From assembly GCA_022559985.1 (NCBI GenBank), contig JAFJTR010000066.1, positions 1 to 64,000 of the forward strand: a stretch of DNA of 64,000 bases, read 5' to 3'. Numbering within the stretch: position 1 is the first letter of the stretch; each line of letters opens with the position of its first letter. Below the pieces are notes generated by a model. The model was not told the DNA's origin. It worked only from the letters and a program-made list of their open reading frames with translations, and did not search any database. Origin of the DNA: Parastagonospora avenae f. sp. tritici 18332-5. Lineage: Eukaryota; Ascomycota; Dothideomycetes; Pleosporales; Phaeosphaeriaceae. Positions 1 to 10,103 of the stretch are shown here, in pieces. A program made the translations under genes and the position numbers.

Positions 1-953
1 GCGCTGCTTGGACGCCGCGATCAGCGCGTCTGACCGCGTGACCGAGATCAGTGCGCCTGGTCGCGTAGCTGAGGTATTGACGATACTTGTGATCCGACAA
101 CAACCTTATTTCATCATTAGCACAAGAGATGTGGATAGTCCTGCTGCGCGGACTTTGATGGAAGACCGAGGTGGTCAGCGTCAGACTGGCGGCCAGATTC
201 GTCAGACATATCGTTGTTGTTTGGATCAGATTTGTCTATGTTGCGCCTATCAGATAGTTTGTATATAACATGCAGGTATGCATCAATGTAAACACCCAGC
301 ACTGGATCATGTATATACGCGGGTAAGGGGTTGTGTAAACACGAAAGTCTGTCTTTGTAACACGTAAGTACGCCTTTGTGTAACAAGCAAAATGGTGTTG
401 TGCGACACGCGAACATGGCCGCCAAAGATTATCAACCTCGCCCCTGCTGGCAGTAGAGCAACATAGAATCAATCAGTACCGTCATAATCGATGATGCCTC
501 TACCAAATAAATGGTCATGCTCGCCTAGACTATCGCTGTTATGCCTCGTCAAATGACCTCGATGAAGGCTTCCGTCAGTTCTCGTTCACGTTCACTCACC
601 ACTAGCAGGATACGTCGACGAGTGCCATTAGGCATCTATGCCAGGATGACAGCAGCGCCCGTAACAATATACCTCAGAGACTTAATCAAAGCTGTTGGGT
701 CTATTGAAGCAAGGTACTATATATAGAGTGTAGATGTCGAATCTTGCAGATTATCGGAAGTGGATGTGGACAGTGCAGGACGGAAACGAAGTCGCTCACT
801 AATCAAGAGAGACAGCCATATGCATAAATACTTGACTACGACCTAAAAGTACCGCTAGCTCCGCGAACATCACTCTGCCGTTATGCACCACATTTACTGT
901 TTCGAGGAGAAAACTTCTGGGAGTCCCTCCCCCGCAAAGCCTACCATGTCATC
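1..953. other. No gene seen
   Basis: Only short ORFs without recognisable domains or convincing splice structure occur here. I see no RNA gene and no clear repeat. The right part is the 3' flank of the surface-protein gene that ends at 954. Confidence 0.5.
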
Positions 954-1721
954 CTACAAGAACGCAGCCGCGACAGCACCAACCCCTACAAGTACTGGCA
1001 TGACTGTCTTTACCGGTGCCGCCGCCCCAGTAAAAGCAGACAGAGACCCAGTCGAAGTAGGAGTAGCGACAGAGCCACTAACACCACTTCCCTGCGTCGC
1101 CTTCAATTTCTCCTCCCCAGCAGTGACAATCACCTGATACGACGCCACATCCTCGCGACTCACCGACGGCCTCTCCACCAGCCCCTCAGACGGGAGATAG
1201 CTACTGTCCGTACACCACGTCGGCCTGGCGCGCGTATTCGCGCCAATCGTGATATCCCGCATGACCGTCTCCACGCCCGCCTCGTACCCCAAGCGCGCGG
1301 GATATGTGTGCACGTAGTACTGATAAATCGTTTCCGTGGTGCTCACCATATCGGGACAGAGCACGCGTCGCGCCATCGATAGATTGTAGGACAGCGTGCA
1401 TGCCGGGTCGGCGCTGGCTTGTAAGTCGCAGCGCAGATTGTAGAAGTTGGTGCCGCTGGACGTAGGGACGTCTGTGTCGAAGTCAAACATGTTTGGGCTG
1501 ATGGTCATCGTTGTCGATTCCCTCATCATGCCGACGGCGCGTGTGTCTGTGCCATTGTCGTAGGTAACTGCGAGAGTCGTGTTGGGGCCTGAGACGCCCA
1601 CGACGGAGGCGTAAAAGCCGATTTTGTCGGTGCCGAAGCCCGATCTGAGGAGGGGGATGGCGGTTGTGAGCTGTGCGGTGGCAGGAGCTGCAAGGGAAAG
1701 GGTGAAGAGGAGGGAGATCAT
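954..1721 (-). CDS. Secreted GPI-anchored-type surface protein
   Basis: The uninterrupted frame encodes 255 residues. Residues 1-17 are a signal peptide (hydrophobic core, cleavage likely after the Ala-rich PATAQ). The middle is an extracellular domain with few cysteines and several NxS/T sequons, for example in PNTTL and NLS. A Ser/Thr/Gly-rich stretch near residue 215-235 leads to a small-residue omega-site region and a C-terminal hydrophobic tail (VMPVLVGVGAVAAAFL) with no cytoplasmic residues, the layout of a GPI signal. The likely location is the outer plasma membrane or cell wall. I do not recognise the ectodomain family, so no molecular function is assigned. It stands alone, with no gene close on either side. 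The start is the first ATG and gives a clean signal peptide. Confidence 0.75.
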   Translation of the reverse strand: MISLLFTLSLAAPATAQLTTAIPLLRSGFGTDKIGFYASVVGVSGPNTTLAVTYDNGTDTRAVGMMRESTTMTISPNMFDFDTDVPTSSGTNFYNLRCDLQASADPACTLSYNLSMARRVLCPDMVSTTETIYQYYVHTYPARLGYEAGVETVMRDITIGANTRARPTWCTDSSYLPSEGLVERPSVSREDVASYQVIVTAGEEKLKATQGSGVSGSVATPTSTGSLSAFTGAAAPVKTVMPVLVGVGAVAAAFL

Positions 1722-2345
1722 GTTGGGGAATAGAGGGTTGGATTAGATATACTGTGAGATGATCTTCGATGATGCATGTGAATTCCTTTTATTCTCATTC
1801 AAGAGCTACAGTACTACTGCATTGTCGTCACACGACATAGCTTCCAAAGCTGTAAGTTGTGAGGCGCAGCATCTTGGATTTACGCCTTCCAAGCCCACGA
1901 TGAGCTGACCCTAGTCAGTCCTTCACCGGTAGCATCGTAGCGGAGTAATGTGGATCAAGCGCCTCGGCATAATGTGTGTGTTGTAGGAATCGACCTGCGC
2001 TCACGAAGAAGTTATGGTGGTTTGAGATAGCGCCCCTTTTGGCATTGAGGCTGTGCAAAATGTCTAGGCAGACTGCTGTTTCCACGAATCAATCTTGGTC
2101 AACTCATGTTTGTTTGGGTATTGTGCAATCATTTTGCAGGCTGTTTGAATATCTTTGAGGTTGCTTCAGTAAAGCATGGACGCTGTTGACGTGGATTCGA
2201 ACCATGATGCCTCTCTCACACACGCTGGCTACACTTACTTTATGTGTCCTGAGCCATGATGACTTCCGAAAAGCGCGTGATGTCCTCCGCTCGTTCCAAC
2301 ATGAGTGGAGCTTGCCATGCCTTGTAATGGTACGACGATATACGC
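1722..2345. other. No gene seen
   Basis: This holds the promoter side of the surface-protein gene and the far flank of the decayed gene. Short ORFs here look spurious and I see no RNA gene. Confidence 0.5.
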
Positions 2346-3689
2346 TTAGTCTGTCGTGTGCTCTTGTCCTATAGCAGAGCCAAGACCTTGGTCCGCATAC
2401 TTCGAGTACTGGTAGAACGCGCTGTCTTCGGGTGAGGCCTGATCGGAGATTGCAGCTGCAGACACTGCCTCTTCAGATTCTCCAGGCAGCGCTTTCTCTA
2501 TCTCATGCTCCGCCTCATACGGAGATCCTGGCACACTGCAGTGAATGACCGAGTCACCGTCGTCCCCATAATTTTCTTCGGCTAGAATATCGTCCTCCTG
2601 TTCATAATCTTCTTCTTTTATTGCAGGCGCTTGAATATCAGTCTCGACGTTGTTGACTTCCTGTCCACTTGCCATATCACCTGGAGTCAGCAGGATTTTG
2701 GAGAATACGTTTGCGGTGACCTCGCAATTCACACTGCGGTCGCGGCACTCGCTGCAATAAGAACCCGGAACCCTCCCGCCTCCATCGAGATTTGGACTGT
2801 GCAGCAAGAGGCATGGTTAACATTGCTCCTAATGCACTTCATACATAAGATGCATCGGTCACAAGATTTTTGGAACCACACCGTATGTGCCTTTGACGAG
2901 TTTCGCGTGTCCAATTTTGTCCTTGTACTTCTGATCGAGGTCCTTCCAGTTATATTTGTGGCCGTACTTTCCTTTCGGTGCGTTCGTTGAGCATGCTTCT
3001 TCGAAGTCGACAGCATATTGGAGAGCCGTAGCAGTAGCCGCTAGTGACTGTGATCTATGATCCCCTTCATTGTTACTCAAATCCCCAGAATCACTAGGAC
3101 TCAGGAGAAAATTTGTTTCATCAGAAGCGTCCGAGTCGGCATCGGAAAGGTCGTATTCATTCGCTCGCTTTCCTCTTCACGGAATCGAAAGAGCAAGTTG
3201 TGGCTGTCTCGATGATTATCCACGCGCACTTCCCGACATTCCGACTCTATTCGCATCCGTGGCTGCGCTGGACCGCGCTATGGATTGTGAAGGTGCCTCT
3301 GTAGGTAATCTGCTGAAGGAGGGTGCGGTGCTTGTTGCTGGGGTGTTTAACAACGAATTCCTGCCGTCTTTTCTCTCAAAATGGGCGTAAACATGTAACT
3401 TGTTATCTGTTGAGCAGTCCGAATCGAAGTAGGCTCCATTGTCCCATAGCAGAGGTAAAGCCTTGCCTTCGCAAAGGCCATCGTGGAAGTGAAGATGGAC
3501 ATTGTATTGTTTGTCGTCCTTTGATAGAATGGCATGAGCAAGAGATTCCAGTTGTTGTCATGTATGAGTTCATGAAAACGGTACGAGATATAGAAATACG
3601 TGCCTGGTACTTTGTAGCAAGTTTTCCCGGGATGAAGTCGCTTATTGTTGTCGACTGGAACTCTCGGAGGAGAATCGGGGGAACGTCAT
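2346..3689 (-). pseudogene. Decayed gene for a Cys-rich (SCDRC-type) protein
   Basis: One minus-strand reading frame is protein-like across most of this interval but is broken repeatedly. A segment around 3550-3220 (HLHFHDG, LLWDNGAYFDSD) runs into an in-frame TAA at 3218-3216. The same frame continues to a TGA at 3179-3177 and on through a conserved-looking stretch (KYGHKYNWKDLDQKYKDKIG) to a TGA at 2861. A Cys cluster (SCDRCILCMKC, then NHASC) lies one nucleotide out of frame at about 2870-2810, after an AAAAA run. The frame then returns for GSYCSECRDRSVNC and an acidic tail ending at 2346. The 5' part (3680-3565) is also shifted. In a live gene the paired Cys motifs would probably bind zinc. 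Three or more stops plus compensating shifts indicate a dead copy. The family name is from memory only; the breaks are read directly. Confidence 0.7.
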
Positions 3690-4389
3690 GTTGACGCGTT
3701 GCGACGCAGCAACCTAGCAGATTCGAGCTGAACTTCCCACTCTTATCGCGCGTCCTTTCGCGTCCCGATCGATCGGTCGCGTGTCGGATGGAGATGGTAG
3801 CGTTTTGGGACAGCGCTGTGGATTGATTGCGTACTTAATAGCGTGGCGCATGGTCCGTGAACCGTGAGGTGTCTTCTTCTTCCCCAACACCACCATCTTT
3901 ATCATGTTGAATCTCGAAACGTCTTTCGGATCAGCATAGTTTGAGCAGAAATCTGATAAAACTGTGTGAAACGCAGAAGCTCGTGTCTCTTTGCCGTTGG
4001 GCCTTGACCAACGTTACACAGCAGCTCGAAGCTGATTTGCAAATTATACGCTTTTAGCAGTACGCAATCACTACTTGTACAAACCTACCATAGAACTGGT
4101 ACTAATACTGGACTTTCTTCATGATGTCTTCAATTATGGAATACTGCTCTAATGGTTCAGCATCGGACATGGCCATTCCAATATCACAAAAGAGATGATC
4201 GATATGCTCGAACACCATTGTTTCTTATATATTGCTATCTCAACTACTAAGCTCGAGGGATTGACCTATCTATTCAACGCTAAAGGAGCATATAGTCGCG
4301 CAGAGCGTGGTCATTATCGGGCAAGAGCTCACTGTCTGCGTCATCCCAAGTACCTCGAAACATTCACCGCAACATCCCCGCTCCAGTAA
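3690..4389. other. No gene seen
   Basis: Only short spurious-looking ORFs occur. This is the upstream flank of both the decayed gene and the LRD-type gene starting near 4390. Confidence 0.5.
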
Positions 4390-5583
4390 ATGCAACCAGG
4401 CACCAGCTTCCGTTTGTTCCCCACTACGGGCCAATCAGTGAGGGGCCGCGTGCGCACGCTGCGGCATATCGCTACATCGAGCCTCACCCACACCCGCATC
4501 CCTCCTGCATCGCCCAACCCTCAACCTCAGATAATCAACCCGATATCAAAGATGTAAGTATTTGAGTGCTTGCTCAATCTGTTTATGATACTGCGGTAGC
4601 TAATTGATGATTTTATAGGGCACGCAAAGACCATATGAAAGTTGTTGAAGCTGTTGGCAGCAAGACCGCGAGCAGGAAGCGCGTCGCCACTGACGATCAA
4701 GTGAGGCCTTCGCGCAAACGACAGAAGATCCAGAAAGCGGGCACCGATAAAAAGGATGAGCCCAAGCAAGAAAGGGTCAAGTGGCCGGCCGACGATGAAG
4801 TGTTCCGCTTCATGGGTTTACCAGGAGGTACGTGTAGATCGCGACTAAGATAGTACTCCGTACTCACACACAGTAGAACTCCGCAATCATATCTACGGCT
4901 ACGCAGCTGAGTACGCACACCGCTGCTTCCCACCAATCTTCCCGAAAGACAAGTCCGAACCCAAGGGCAAGAAGCCTCTTCCTCTACTCCCCCACATCGG
5001 TCTCACACAAGTCTCTTCCACCATGCGCTCCGAGTTCCGCCCAATGTGGCTATCCACCCATAAGATTCCCCTCTTCGCTCTCGAGGGTTATCTCAAAGTC
5101 TTCTACCCTCGCGCTGCTGCAAGCACATCTCCTGAGACCAAGAATCTCATTGAATCAACGTACTCGCGCTCTGGTTCCATTCGCGTCTGGGTGCGCAAAA
5201 CCGATCTCGACCTCCCATGCGTTGATATCCTCCAGGTTATCAAACACAAGCTCCATTTTCCAAACTTTAGCTTCATGGTTTCCGCTGCAGTTGATGTCCC
5301 TTCGGAGACAATGTTTGCCATCCAAGCCATTATCGCGAATAAGGGGGCAAGATGGGTGCGCGGAATTAAGGGAAACAAGGTCAGCCAGCTCCGCTTGAGG
5401 TGGAGCCATCGGTACCAACATCCTTGTCTCGACGTCACGATTGTGGTCAAGGATGAATGCGCACCTCGCTGGATGAGAGCTCCAAACGATGTCAATGGGA
5501 AAGCAAGCCACTATGCGGAGGCTCTCGGTCTGGGTGCGACGACGGATAGAGTCATTTTCGCCTTTAGGGTGGATTACTCTTGA
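4390..5583 (+). CDS. LRD/F-box-like conserved fungal protein
   Basis: Exons are 4390-4553, 4619-4827 and 4874-5583, with introns 4554-4618 (GTAAGT, branch-like CTAATT) and 4828-4873 (GTACGT). After a very basic segment (about 50 residues with bipartite Lys/Arg clusters, probably a nuclear signal) the protein has FMGLPGVELRNHIYGYA, the start of an F-box-like domain common in filamentous ascomycetes, then about 220 residues of that family's body with SSTMRSEFRPMW. Function is unknown; members are sometimes proposed as F-box adaptors. The start is ambiguous. The second exon junction makes an ATG split AT|G (4552-4553 plus 4619) in excellent context, while an upstream ATG at 4390 is in frame and adds 54 residues that are Arg-rich with no acidic residue, like a mitochondrial presequence. 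Confidence 0.75.
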
Positions 5584-6112
5584 GTGATGACGAGGCGGCA
5601 CCATACGAGGATGTATTGGATTGGCCAGGAATTGTTGGGTTGGTTGATTTTTGGATCATTGACGCTCCATGGATGTTTCTCATGCAGTTCGGAGTAATGT
5701 TCGGCACGATGAGCAGGACCTGGCATTTGCGATTATCATTCCATAGACTTGTGGAATTTGTCATACGCTCAAGAAAACTCCGCACAGGTGTACGATACCA
5801 TGAGTTGCAAGTCTGGACGTTGGGGGATGTGCTGATTTCGGCCCTCGCAACAAAGTGCGGAAATAGTATGCTTATCATGAAATTATTTTGTGCTCATTAA
5901 GAGTGTCGTTACTACTATGGTTTCGAAAGACCGTGACAATGACCATGGGCCAAGGGTATTTCCCAAATCCGGTAACGCCGCGTACGCTGTAGAAGGGTAC
6001 GCCATCCAGGAAAATCCAACCAGGAAAATCCAACCAGGAAAACTCTGAAAATCGATGTGTGCCAAGTATGTACAGTTGCGGTATAAATCGATGTGGATGG
6101 AGGGAGTTGTCG
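5584..6112. other. Convergent 3' flanks with a short tandem repeat
   Basis: This space lies between two convergent genes and should hold both 3' UTRs. ORFs on both strands look like shadows. It contains the 14-nt tandem repeat annotated separately. Confidence 0.5.
6006..6042. repeat. 14-nt tandem repeat, about 2.6 copies
   Basis: The unit CCAGGAAAATCCAA is present twice perfectly, followed by CCAGGAAAA. It lies in the presumed 3' UTR region between convergent genes. Confidence 0.9.
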
Positions 6113-7417
6113 CTAAGAGAAGCGAGGGAAGTAGCCGGACCCTTGCATTCCTCCGTCATCGTCGTACCCGCCATCATCGTCGTCGTAGACATCCTCAACC
6201 TCAAATTTTGAGCCCAAGGCTTCTTTTGCTTCTCGCAGCATGGCGCTCATCTGCGAGCTCATCCTGCGCATGCGAGCGTCTTCTTCCATCTCTTCGCGGC
6301 GTACCTTGTTGATCAGACGCTGACTCGCTTTTGGCAAAGGACTGCCGGCTTTCTTTGGTCTCTCTACTGGGAGAGCTGGTGAACCATAGCTCAGACGGTT
6401 GTGCGATCGTTGCCTACTATGTGACGACGGTGCTGGTTTGGCACTTCCAAGGAAAGATCGTCGGTCCGCGGTCGAACGTCGTGACACTGGGATAAGAGAA
6501 GGTCTTTTTTGTGACGGTGTCATTGTGCCAGCTCTGGACGCAGGTCTCGGAATGTGTGAAGGCGATCTTGGCTGATCAGGAATTCTTCGCTCGGAGATCC
6601 GCGGCGTTGGTGGTCTGGACTCCATCTGTCCATCGTTGCCAACAACCACCCAGTTATCCGCTGTCCTCAAACGCTTTGTCATTCTCGGTCGTTCCGGAGT
6701 TTCACTTTCAAGCGAGTCGATAGATTTGACACCGTAGTCATCTTGAGGAAAGCTACCAGGCGCGACATGTTGGACCGGTCCGGCTGGATAGTGGGGGTAT
6801 GAGAACGGGTCATCGTGGAGCCCAAGCCTCGAGGCGATTTCTTCCTGTGAATCTACCGCGTACATCTGGCCACCTCCAGCCTGAAAGCCCCGGAAGGGTA
6901 CCGTGCAAAATTGGAAGAGCTTGCCTGCCACTCCACCAACGAGGCCGAGGATCGACCAAGGTTTTGTGCCATTTGGTGTTGTATGTGTGCTATCTACGGC
7001 CATTGGCTTCAGACCGTCGTATGGCGTTGGCGGAACAGACCATTGTCCGCGCTGCTTCTGGAGCTGGAAATAGTCGTCGTAGTCACCAGGCTGTCTCCCA
7101 AACGTGCGCGACCCTTCCATACCACCATCAGCGAGTTGGTAGCGATCGGGTGCGAGCGGAGGAGGGCTCCTGGTATCTGCAGTACGGGAGTATTCTAGAG
7201 TGTTGTCCTTCCAAACGCCAGCCGTGGAAGGTTGAGTAGTGTAGCTGTCTCGGGTCCGCTTTCGGGTCTCGTGGTCAGTCACCTGGTATCCGGAGGTTTC
7301 GGACGCCAACGAAAAGCGCGGAGCGGCATCGAAGTAGCTCATCCCAGCAGTAGTTTGCGCACGCGACGGCGATGGAGTATAGATCCCGGGCATGTCGGTT
7401 GAGTACTGCGACGTCAT
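6113..7417 (-). CDS. Conserved disordered fungal protein, function unknown
   Basis: A single 434-residue frame. The sequence is rich in Pro, Ser, Arg, Gln and Tyr and looks mostly disordered. Features in order: a short hydrophobic, possibly membrane-active segment near residues 153-178 (SILGLVGGVAGKLFQFCTVP), a conserved-looking TADNWVVVG patch near 255, a basic Ser/Pro-rich middle, a predicted helical segment with alternating Arg/Glu/Met (RREEMEEDARMRRM) near 375-400, and an acidic Asp/Gly tail. The pattern of conserved islands in a disordered chain suggests a scaffold or nuclear protein, but I do not recognise the family. It converges with the LRD gene to its left. The first ATG is used; no in-frame alternative is clearly better. 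Confidence 0.7.
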   Translation of the reverse strand: MTSQYSTDMPGIYTPSPSRAQTTAGMSYFDAAPRFSLASETSGYQVTDHETRKRTRDSYTTQPSTAGVWKDNTLEYSRTADTRSPPPLAPDRYQLADGGMEGSRTFGRQPGDYDDYFQLQKQRGQWSVPPTPYDGLKPMAVDSTHTTPNGTKPWSILGLVGGVAGKLFQFCTVPFRGFQAGGGQMYAVDSQEEIASRLGLHDDPFSYPHYPAGPVQHVAPGSFPQDDYGVKSIDSLESETPERPRMTKRLRTADNWVVVGNDGQMESRPPTPRISERRIPDQPRSPSHIPRPASRAGTMTPSQKRPSLIPVSRRSTADRRSFLGSAKPAPSSHSRQRSHNRLSYGSPALPVERPKKAGSPLPKASQRLINKVRREEMEEDARMRRMSSQMSAMLREAKEALGSKFEVEDVYDDDDGGYDDDGGMQGSGYFPRFS

Positions 7418-7829
7418 ACGGAGAGATGGCTGCCTGTGACTCTGGTGTGGAACGCTAACGAATGCGCGATGTCAGACAGCTCGAGCAACTTTCTACCGAC
7501 TGCTTGACCCGCAAAGCCTATTAGAGGTTGCGACACCAGTTCGAGAACTAGAAATGCATGATAGGGGTAGTTGCGGCGATCTTGGTGGGTCAACTGGGAC
7601 GTGTGGAGGTGAGAGGACCGCCTCGGCTTGTTGTGTTGATCGCCGTTGCCGTAGCAGTAATAGCGCCTTGGCGGCCCGATAGCACTTATCGTAGTGTAGA
7701 TCTGATCAAAACTCTCATATTGATACGGACTGGACTATTTAGCAAGATGTGCAAACCAATGCCAGACGCCTATCGCCTCCATGTCTGGGTATACCATGTG
7801 TTTAACGCCGACAAATGATAATCTCCACT
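7418..7829. other. Upstream flank of 6113-7417 and 3' flank of ADA2
   Basis: Both neighbours are on the minus strand, so this should hold the promoter of the disordered-protein gene and the ADA2 3' UTR. No further gene is seen. Confidence 0.5.
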
Positions 7830-9416
7830 TTACGCCCGTGCAATCCAGCCGCTATGCACGAGGAAGTCGAACAACTGTCCCGACTTCTGCCCATCGATGC
7901 TACAAATCTCCTTGGCGGTCTTCTTCTTGAGGCTTCCATTGTTGTTCAGTGCTGCCCGAATCAAAGTCTCCTTCAAAGACAGGTATGGTTTGGGCATGAT
8001 GCGCAGGACTTTGCAAATGTCGACCTCTTCCTTTGTAAGTAGTTGGAGGTCTGCCTGGGACTCCTTGCCGAACTTCAGCGGCACAGTGCCGGGAAGCGCC
8101 TTAGGCACGAACTTCGTCTTCGAGTGCTGCGGTGTTGGAATGCCATTGGTGCCGCTTGTTATGCCGTCCGGTGGAGGTGTAGTGAGCCCGCTTTGTTCCT
8201 TGATGTGCTGAGGCAGATTGCTGTGGAGAAGTGCTGTTGCTGCAGACGGTTGCTCGAAGGGTGGAGCAGGCTTGCCAATCCTGCTGGAAGCTAGACGGTC
8301 AAACTGGCCAAGTGGTGGTGCTCTCGATTGGCGTTGCTGTTTCTCCGTCTCATACTTTTCGCCCGCCTTCAAGCTGGTGATTTGCATATTCCTCCACTCC
8401 TGGAGCTGAGATATGGCCTGCCGCAGATTGTGCTCATATTCCAGGCCTTTACAAAACACCTCAAAGTCCTTGTGCTGCATCATACGGGCAAAGGGCTTCG
8501 CCTTGTTCATGAGATCCTTCTCTTCTTTCGTGCGCTTCTTATCCGCCGTTTGATTCTTCCTATACTCCAAAAGGTCGTGCTCGAAGATGATCTTCTTTCT
8601 CTCTACACGGGCGTCTAGCCTAGAATTGTAGATCTCCATTATCGTCATCTTGAGTTCCATTTCGGGCTCCGTCTCGCCAGTACGTGGATTGACGCCATCA
8701 CCTGGATCGAATTGCATATGCTGGACTGCCTCTTCTGCTTCGTTGAAGTACTCCGTTTCGAATTCAAGACGACCAGGCATGTAGCCCTGCACTTCGTGAC
8801 ATGACGGGACACTGGCTGTGGGTTTCTGCTTTGGCGTGGCTGGCTGAGCACTTGCGGCATCTTGCTTTCGCTGCTCTATTCTTCGCTTCTTCTGGGCTTG
8901 GAACTGATCTCGTGGTATCCGGTCGCTCAGGGCGGTGTCATCCTTACTGCAATGCTCCGGCAGCGGGAAATGGGAGCTCTGAACATAAGTGTTGATGTAG
9001 TGCTCGCGAACCTCGTCTTTCTCCCGGAAGCCACCAATATGATCAGCTATATCGGCCCATGACCCCAGGCCATACGTCTCTGCTCCTTCCAGCAATGCGA
9101 GCTCTTCGTCAGCGCCCCATTCGTCGGTATATATGGGTATTGAATGCTGTTCAATGACCTGGAAGGTGTGTGTTGCGGGCTGGTGGTCGCGGGTGCATTT
9201 GCCATCTGAGAAGCAAGGCACGCAGAGGTCGTATTCATGGCAGATGTCCTCGGCGCATCGTATGCGGACCTAATGCTATACATCAACAATGTTGCCTGGG
9301 GGCGGGGATGTGGGGAAGCCAACCGTTGAAGTGATATCCGACGAACACACATCGCATACATACTTGATGCCACCCTCGGTGCCCCGCGTGCCGGTCTTCT
9401 TTTTAATTACGCCCAT
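7830..9416 (-). CDS. ada2: Ada2, SAGA transcriptional coactivator
   Basis: Exons are 9416-9324 and 9269-7830 (intron 9323-9270, phase 0, donor GTTGGC, acceptor ATTAG), giving 510 residues. An N-terminal ZZ zinc finger crosses the intron (CDVCSSD ... CAEDICHEYDLCVPC, then the CTRDH site). A SANT/Myb domain follows (TDEWGADEELALLEGAETYG, GSWADIADHIG), then the ADA middle region around residues 190-330 and a C-terminal SWIRM domain (LLTKEEVDICKVLRIMPKPYL to the C-terminus). Ada2 binds Gcn5 and stimulates histone acetylation in SAGA/ADA complexes in the nucleus. Domain order and length match the family. The first exon is required to complete the ZZ cysteines. It is divergent from the kinase gene on the right across about 690 bp. 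Confidence 0.95.
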
Positions 9417-10103
9417 CGTGCTCGTCTATCGCGTGCCGTGACCGGCGGTGAATGCGATCACTGTACCTGGTAGGGCAGTGGTCGTGTGGCTGTGCAGAGC
9501 GCGTAAGCACCAGCGTTTTGTGCTCACAGGCAGGGTTGCAACGCGTTTGGAGACTGTTTTTGTTGATATTAGCACGTATCCATGGGTCGTTGTGGGTCGG
9601 CAAGCGCGGTGGATGGTCGATGGGTCGTGGGCAACGTCGAGTGTCGTATGTCGTACCCGAGGCCAAAGTCGGGCGCGGCCTGTGTAACTCCTGTCCTAGC
9701 GAGCGGTCCAGTACGCCAAATGCTGCCTATCACCCGCTCGAAATACGCATTGGTAACAAATGACGCATTCGCTCGTGGGCATCAAACGCAGGAAATGAAA
9801 GTGTATGGATGGGTGAGCCGTGCGTCGTCAGAGACGCTGGAGACTTTGACCCTGTGCACCGCCACTCATTTAGCATCTACCCCTCAAATCGCGACCCTAG
9901 ATCCTCCTTAACCTCAACGTCGACCTCCTGCTACCATTATCACGTTCCTCTCTTCTTCTGATAGTTGGGCTAGGCGCACATATCGCTCTTTCGTAGTAAA
10001 GAGCCCAATCGTCGTTCTTAGCGCGTCACGGGACTTACCCTAAATCCACGCCTGGTCTACACCACCACCCACACACTCTCTCCACAACCTCCTCCTCCTC
10101 AAG
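9417..10103. promoter_or_regulatory. Divergent promoter region, ADA2 / YPK1
   Basis: The two start codons face away from each other across 687 bp, so both 5' leaders and promoters should lie here. The right end is pyrimidine-rich (CCTCTCTTCTTC and CTCCTCCTC tracts before the kinase ATG), as is common in fungal leaders. I cannot identify specific factor sites. Confidence 0.55.
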
